In this document: piece after piece, positions 40,001 through 43,893 of the stretch | Layout of the letters: each line of letters begins with the position of its first letter | Position numbering within the stretch: position 1 is the first letter of the stretch | Assembly (NCBI GenBank): GCA_000226015.1 | Contig: JH153418.1 | Location: 45,692-89,584 of the forward strand | Origin: Mnemiopsis leidyi | Lineage: Eukaryota; Ctenophora; Tentaculata; Lobata; Bolinopsidae | Reading direction: 5' to 3' | Length of the DNA: 43,893 nucleotides | Made by a program: the position numbers and the translations under genes | Notes under the pieces: generated by a model | The model's input: the letters and a program-made list of their open reading frames with translations, nothing else | Told to the model about the DNA's origin: nothing | Databases searched by the model: none

Positions 40001-41819
40001 TTCGTCCTGAAGTTTATTCTTTGTTCTGAAGTTTGTCCTGAAGTTTGTTCTGAAGTTTTTTCTCTGGAGTTTTTGTTCGTAAGTTCCATCAAGGTTGACT
40101 TGGCTCTGAAATTCACTTATTGCTATATGGAAGATATTTAGGGTCGATAAAATAGGGTAGAAGTTTAGACAACCTTTAAATTTCAGGTGTTTTCCTTCAA
40201 GTTTATAACAGAAGAGAACGCCGACTCCATAGTTGAATCGTTCGGAGATCCTTGGGACGACGCCAACCCTCCCAGCTTTACCCCTCATATCAGTACTACA
40301 AAATCAGGCACTAAAATATCGTACACTGCGAGCAAGAGACCGTGTAATATTCCCATTCCTTGCTCGTAAGTAACTGTTTAACTTAGCTAAGTAACCGTCG
40401 TTATTAAATTACGCATTTGAGAAGAGATCTTTTTTAATGAGCTGTTTTAACATGTTTAGCAAAACTTGATAGACTTCCACATCTACAGGCCTGATTCAGA
40501 TGGAGAGGATCCGACACTGAAAGGAATTCTGAAGTCTCCTCATTCGCCTCCCCCTCAGTCTCCTAGATCAAGGAAGGTAATGGAGTTTGTCGTAATTTCA
40601 TATGCAACTAGTGCAATCTTACAGTTTATTTATAGAACAGTGTCTGAGCATAGAATCTGTTACATGGGTAAGATAACACATGGGTAAGATAACACACTAA
40701 ACTAACAAGAACGTCAGGTTTCCTTCAACGAAGAGGTGGAGACGTTTGTCCTGCCCAGCAAGAGGAGTATGAAAGGTAAGAAGAGGAGGAAGAACAAGAG
40801 CGGTAGTAGCAGTGCCAGTGAGAGTTCTGATGAAGCTTCTTCCCCTAGTCCCACAAGGTAACGCTATCTATAGTATGGTGTATAAATTATAATCATATAT
40901 AAAACATATATAAAATGTAATTGTAATATTCTTTATAATTATATAAGTGCCGCCATATTGAATATTTTTAATTTGTAGTGGAATTAAAATTAAACATGAA
41001 TTAAACATGAAATTATCATTCGAACTGCAATCGTACTCGTCGTGATCATACAATAACGAAATTAAATAAATTTTAAAGTCACTTGAAAAACATATGTCAA
41101 TAAAATATCTTAAAAGTTAAACGATTCACAGTAATTATAATATACAATAATTTACTCTGGGTGCAAGGTAAATGAGTCAAAAAGGTATACACATTGGAAG
41201 GAATCCTAATGCTAAAGAATAACTATAAGACCCAATAAAACCCTGTAAAACGCTATCAATCCTAGCAGAGTGTAAAAGTTTAAAGCAGACAAGAATGTAA
41301 AAGTGTGTGTCTGGCTTGGTCGTCTTCTAATGTAGAATTCTCATGTCCCTATGATATTATAAAACATCTCACAGAATCTAAACAAAATCATTCCAGTCCG
41401 ATACAAGAGAAAGACTTGCTGATGAAGATGCCGGAAAAAGAGGGGCCCAGTAATTCTACTGAAGGTCTGATTCTGGACTCTGCTGAAGATAGCTGGCAAA
41501 CGGTGACGAAGAAGAAGAACAATAAGAAGAACAAAGGGGAGACTTGTCAAAGCAATGACGATAAGGAGAATGTCATCATGACGCAGAGTGAGGTAGGATT
41601 TGTCGAGTTTTTTGTCCAAATTTCAATTGTAATCTATTTGGTACGAGTCTGAAAGTTAGATGTATTTCATAAGATCCAAAACTGAATACCTCAATGAAAA
41701 GAAATTGTTTCATTGAAAAGATTGAAATCCCCCAGGCGGTAAAACTGTTAGATCCAGCCGGAGCATCAGGCCACAAAATGATGCTGGGAAACTCTCACAT
41801 TTACGAACTAGAGGACTGA
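34026..41819 (+). CDS. DNAAF2: DNAAF2 / Kintoun, PIH1-domain dynein axonemal assembly factor (15 exons)
   Basis: Exons: 34026-34154, 34802-35060, 35199-35413, 35593-35789, 36477-36646, 37488-37549, 38045-38870, 39001-39066, 39587-39684, 39808-39966, 40187-40365, 40489-40576, 40718-40775, 41375-41592 and 41736-41819. All phases agree, giving 935 residues. Kintoun works in the cytoplasm with Hsp90/Hsp70 in pre-assembly of dynein arms for motile cilia. The N-terminal PIH1 domain is clear (EEFRKLLMDYAEELADPEKR, SQRGVDMKFIKPSPGFVVK, VFINVCTS, YDVVFHPEVL, KFKGTP). Exon 4 codes for a Lys/Glu-rich repeat. Exons 5-6 form the second conserved region (LPYKVDSDNGKAKFDKEKRE then LVVTLDV). Exon 7 is a long Ser/Glu-rich disordered part. 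Exons 9-11 form a CS-like fold. Exons 12-13 carry LKGILK and VSFNEEVETF, a conserved Kintoun pair. ATG 34026 is chosen because MPGGKLDMTKEEMDRISEAL matches the family start; an upstream in-frame ATG/TTG region adds only a non-conserved leader. Confidence 0.93.
34381..34625. mobile_element. Hairpin-forming (MITE-like) element in DNAAF2 intron 1
   Basis: GTGGTTTTTGTTATTCTTTT + CTTGACTCGAGT (34425-34456) is inverted at 34588-34620 as ACTCGAGTCAAGAAGAGAAT + AACAAAAACCAC. A related left arm occurs at 35978-36060 in intron 4 (TGAATGATCGGATAATTG...TTTTGACTCGAGTG), without the right arm. Confidence 0.6.
35117..35220 (+). repeat. 41 base duplication of the 3' splice site of DNAAF2 exon 3
   Basis: Units begin at 35117 and 35158, and the real exon starts at 35199. 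Each unit ends in ACTCCACAAATTCCAACAG and is followed by AAAATGTGGAATGTGA(A/G)GTGTA. AGs lie at 35156-35157 and 35197-35198. Use of the upstream AG would give an in-frame TAA at 35178-35180. A (GTTT)n/(GTCT)n microsatellite at 35063-35114 fills the rest of this very short intron (35061-35198). Confidence 0.9.
35497..35577 (+). repeat. Tandem duplication in DNAAF2 intron 3
   Basis: Two copies of AACTTCATTCTCGTTAGATT + ACTTTTAGATAAAGTAGAGT, about 40 bases each. They end 15 bases before the acceptor of exon 4 but do not include it. Confidence 0.85.
35653..35720 (+). repeat. Lys/Glu-coding purine repeat in DNAAF2 exon 4
   Basis: GAAGAGAAGAAGAAAGAGAA-type repeat coding for (E)KKKEKKKEKK then EEKKK between the two conserved PIH regions. 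A linker of charged residues is usual here, so the run is tolerated. Confidence 0.8.
36105..36486 (+). repeat. Tandem array of nine 3' splice sites before DNAAF2 exon 5
   Basis: AG dinucleotides end at 36117, 36161, 36205, 36249, 36300, 36351, 36388, 36432 and 36476. The spacing is 44, 44, 44, 51, 51, 37, 44 and 44 bases; the 7 base changes come from an AGTACTA-type insertion or loss of one GCTAAGT. Each unit contains GTGCTAACTCTATGCAG|GCT + (A/T)ACAAGTAG, that is, a CTAAC, an acceptor and the first bases of the exon. Only the last AG (36475-36476) joins in frame to the conserved coding sequence. Confidence 0.93.
36633..36932 (+). repeat. Tandem array of eight 5' splice sites after DNAAF2 exon 5
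   Basis: A 40 base unit starting GGACAGTGACAACGGTAAGT is repeated from 36633, 36673, 36713, 36753, 36793, 36833, 36873 and 36913; the last unit is cut after the donor. Each unit contains the last 14 bases of exon 5 and its GTAAGT donor. GT positions are 36647, 36687, 36727, 36767, 36807, 36847, 36887 and 36927. Units differ at one or two bases only, so the expansion is young. Only the first donor keeps the frame: reading on from it meets TGA at 36679-36681, before the second donor. Confidence 0.96.
37825..38012 (+). repeat. CTAAC-rich array before the acceptor of DNAAF2 exon 7
   Basis: A degenerate (ACTA)n/(CTAACTAA)n tract with about a dozen CTAAC words. CTAAC fits the metazoan branch-point consensus. 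The last copy (about 38006-38010) lies some 35 bases before the AG at 38043-38044, a normal branch-point distance. Confidence 0.8.
39508..39562 (+). repeat. 27 base tandem duplication in DNAAF2 intron 8
   Basis: TACCCGGGAATTTCTAAACT + TCTTATC occurs twice in a row, about 25 bases before the acceptor of exon 9. Confidence 0.85.
40004..40085 (+). repeat. CTGAAGTTTGTC/T repeat in DNAAF2 intron 10
   Basis: Four to five units of CTGAAGTTT(G/A)TTCT or similar, close to the exon 10 donor (GAG|GTCTGT, a weak site). Open frames over it are repeat artefacts. Confidence 0.65.
40664..40700 (+). repeat. Duplicated donor-like sequence in DNAAF2 intron 12
   Basis: ACATGGGTAAGATAAC is present twice in a row, 18 bases apart, just before the acceptor of exon 13. 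Both copies carry GG|GTAAGA, a good 5' splice site match. Confidence 0.75.
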
Positions 41820-41824
41820 TTTAG

Positions 41825-42655
41825 CTTTGCGTAGCTAGGATAACAAGCAATCTAGTTTTTAGCGTAGAAAAAGAAAAGTTGACTTTATAAGTTTTGTGAT
41901 GATATTCAGAACAGCTTATCGGGGCATCGTTAAGGGACGTCTACGGAGAAATTGCTGGCTCTTGAAATCCATGCGTATATTGTGTTTTTAAATTCTAAAT
42001 CGGGCTACTTCTACAGCTGCGGCGTCTTGACCAAAATTTACCAGCTCTATTTCCATGAGGCGTCCTTTGCGGAGAGCTCCTTCCATGATTATATTTTCAG
42101 TTTCTGTACAGTAACTTATTTTGATGGTTTTTGTGTGAGTGTTGCGTGAGACAGACAGACGGAATGCTTTTCAGAGATATATTTGTCAACATAACAACAG
42201 TTTGTTATTAACTCTTTGTATTTTTCTAATTGTATCCTTCATTTGCAATTTGTTCAACATATTTTATTAGTTTGGCCTCGAGGTTTTCTGCATTGAAGAA
42301 TAATTGTATTGTGTTACTGTTATGACTAGTGGATTAGGCATTCATATACTAGTCGTACTCGTATTAAGATTTTTTTCTTAAAGTTAAACTTACTGTTTGC
42401 AAATAAGTGATAAGTCACACTCCTAAGTTAACAATTGCAATCTTTGCTATATAACAATAAGATTAATTTCATTTGTCGGTACAAAACTGAAAACAGTCGA
42501 ACTTTGAAGTTCAAGTACTAAATGAAAAACAAGATGATTCCAGTGGCAGAATGCTGGCAAAACCAGTAAAGCTAAATTCGGACAGGTTGCCAGCTCGCTG
42601 AGATAGGCTTGGGATCTCAGTCTTTTGTTGCTTAGAGAGAGAGCCGCGCAACGCC
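41825..42655. other. DNAAF2 3' flank, no gene seen
   Basis: AT-rich with no supportable exon. It contains the DNAAF2 3' untranslated region; I see no clear AATAAA close to the stop. Confidence 0.4.
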
Positions 42656-43320
42656 CGGTATTGTCTGACTTTGTCCGACCCTCATTCGGAGAATAAAATG
42701 ACGGGAGGGTGCGCGCTGCTGTACAACGCCCGGTAAAGATAGGCGACCTTTCAACGCACGTGTTGCCTTGCGTTGCGGCCCATTTTCAATTAAAAACAAG
42801 CTGCCGCGCGCTTCGCGGCAACAGGTCAGGTTGCTAAGCCAACATAGCTATATATAGCCATGTTGCATGTGTCCGCTTTTGCGTCCGCCTCAATTTCGCG
42901 CTAAGTTCGCACTTGCCTTGCGCCGCTACGCGCGCCGGACACCGGAGCTGCCGCTTCGCGGCAGCAGCTGGTCAAGCAACGTCTGCGACAAGCTCGCACA
43001 GGGATATTCGTGTTTAGCAACAGGTCAGGCAACGTCAAACAACGCGCGCACGTGGGGGCTTTGCTAAACCAGTATTATATAGCGGCGCGCGTATACGTCG
43101 CACTTGTCTGACTTTCAACTTTGTCGGCCGAGCTTGCTACACGTTAAATAGCCCTACTGCCGCGAAGCCACAGGGATCACTTACGCGCTTGCTGCACGTT
43201 GCTTAGCCCTGCTGCCGCGAAGCGGCAGCCTCCGATGCGCGCAAAGCAGCGTGCACCATCCACTCCTGTCATTTTATTAAATTGGAATGAGGGTCGGACA
43301 AAGTCAGACAAAGTGGTGCG
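42655..43320. repeat. GC-rich repeat block 3 with 27 base terminal inverted repeats
   Basis: TTGTCTGACTTTGTCCGACC + CTCATTC (42662-42688) is inverted at 43286-43312 as GAATGAGGGTCGGACAAAGT + CAGACAA, about 600 bases apart. The inside is rich in CG and in palindromes of the type CTGCCGCGAAGCGGCAG. Short pieces such as CAGGTCAGGTTGCTAAGC recur within it. It holds no credible coding sequence. It could be a non-autonomous foldback or MITE-like element; target-site duplications are not evident to me. Confidence 0.65.
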
Positions 43321-43551
43321 CGCTTTAATAGCGCGCGAAATAGGGCTCTGGTTAGAGTAACCACCAGGCTACGTTGGTTTAGTATATGGTATAGTAATGA
43401 GCAAATGCTCGCGTTAAAAATCAGAATGAAAATATAATTTATACTGAATGTCTTTTCAGTGTGCTTTGTTTTCACTTAACCAGGTGCTAACGCACGCAAA
43501 AGGGCGCTGGTTAGAGCAATATTTTGTTTATTTTACAACGAAAAGGAGTAT

Positions 43552-43745
43552 GTTTGTAGGTTGATAACCTACTGTCGCGGTTGACGAGATGATATCCGTC
43601 TAACGTTCTGCTCTCGCGAGGAGAGCAGAAAACTGCGAGCCGCGCGCGGGTCGGGTAACATCTCGACAACTGTCGCAGCCATCACGCGCTCTCACGCATA
43701 ATTTCTGGCCTGGCGAAATTCTAGACGCGCATCGCCCGTTGAGAG
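43552..43745. repeat. GC-rich repeat block 4
   Basis: It contains GTAGGTTGATAACCTACTGT + CGCGG, GACGAGATGATATCCGTCTA + ACGTTC, GCGAGCCGCGCGCGGGTCGG + GTAACATCTCGACAA, CCATCACGCGCT, ATTTCTGGCCTGGCGAA and TTCTAGACGCGCATCGCCCG. This is the module set of 28.86-29.0 kb with the TGACGAGAT...CTCGACAA module inserted within it. Confidence 0.75.
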
Positions 43746-43893
43746 TATGTTTAAACGGACCGAAGAATATCAATCATGATTTGACAAAATCTTACCGGGC
43801 GATGCGCGGCTCTCTCTACGTTTCCTCCGTGCAACATTAGCCTGACGGTCCCAGGTAACAAAATCCAAATCGAGACTTAATGATGGCATCGTT

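Overview
The window is nuclear DNA of an animal. Genes are split by long AT-rich introns with GT-AG ends and variable phases. Motile-cilia and recombination genes are present (DNAAF2/Kintoun, HROB), there is an intronless rhodopsin-like receptor, and LINE fragments of several types are scattered about. The proteins fit an invertebrate metazoan; I cannot fix the phylum. All multi-exon models below were built by hand from splice sites, phase continuity and family similarity.

Layout. 1-9.4 kb: the last three exons of an RNF19-type RBR ubiquitin ligase on the + strand, with an 8 kb intron. On the - strand inside that intron sit three tandem three-exon genes for small secreted cysteine-rich proteins that resemble the PCSK9 C-terminal (Cys/His-rich) modules. 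The most distal copy carries a frameshift. 9.4-16 kb: intergenic DNA with a modular GC-rich repeat (including a short assembly gap of Ns) and three LINE fragments. 16-23 kb: exons of one or two unrecognised + strand genes. The 3' part contains a ~760 bp minisatellite that begins exactly at a 5' splice site. 23.8-24.8 kb: the GPCR (-). 25-31 kb: repeats, a broken FLYWCH zinc-finger fragment, a tRNA-derived SINE-like element, a LINE fragment and more of the GC-rich repeat. 31-33.1 kb: HROB (+). 34-41.8 kb: a complete 15-exon DNAAF2 (+). 42.6-43.9 kb: a second large block of the GC-rich repeat with long inverted repeats.

The most unusual signal is that splice signals themselves have been tandemly multiplied, repeatedly and independently. 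In DNAAF2 one 170 bp exon is preceded by nine tandem copies of its 3' splice site and followed by eight exact copies of its 5' splice site at 40 bp steps. Another exon has a 41 bp duplication of its acceptor, and a third acceptor is preceded by a CTAAC (branch-point-like) array. In the unrecognised gene at 21-23 kb, about 40 units carrying the donor CTC|GTAAGT follow the exon end. In each DNAAF2 case only one site keeps the reading frame and the others lead to an early stop. This could be neutral slippage at exon edges or a poison-splicing control. The sequence alone cannot separate the two, but RNA reads would.

HROB and DNAAF2 lie head-to-tail about 0.9 kb apart. Otherwise the genes look functionally unrelated.
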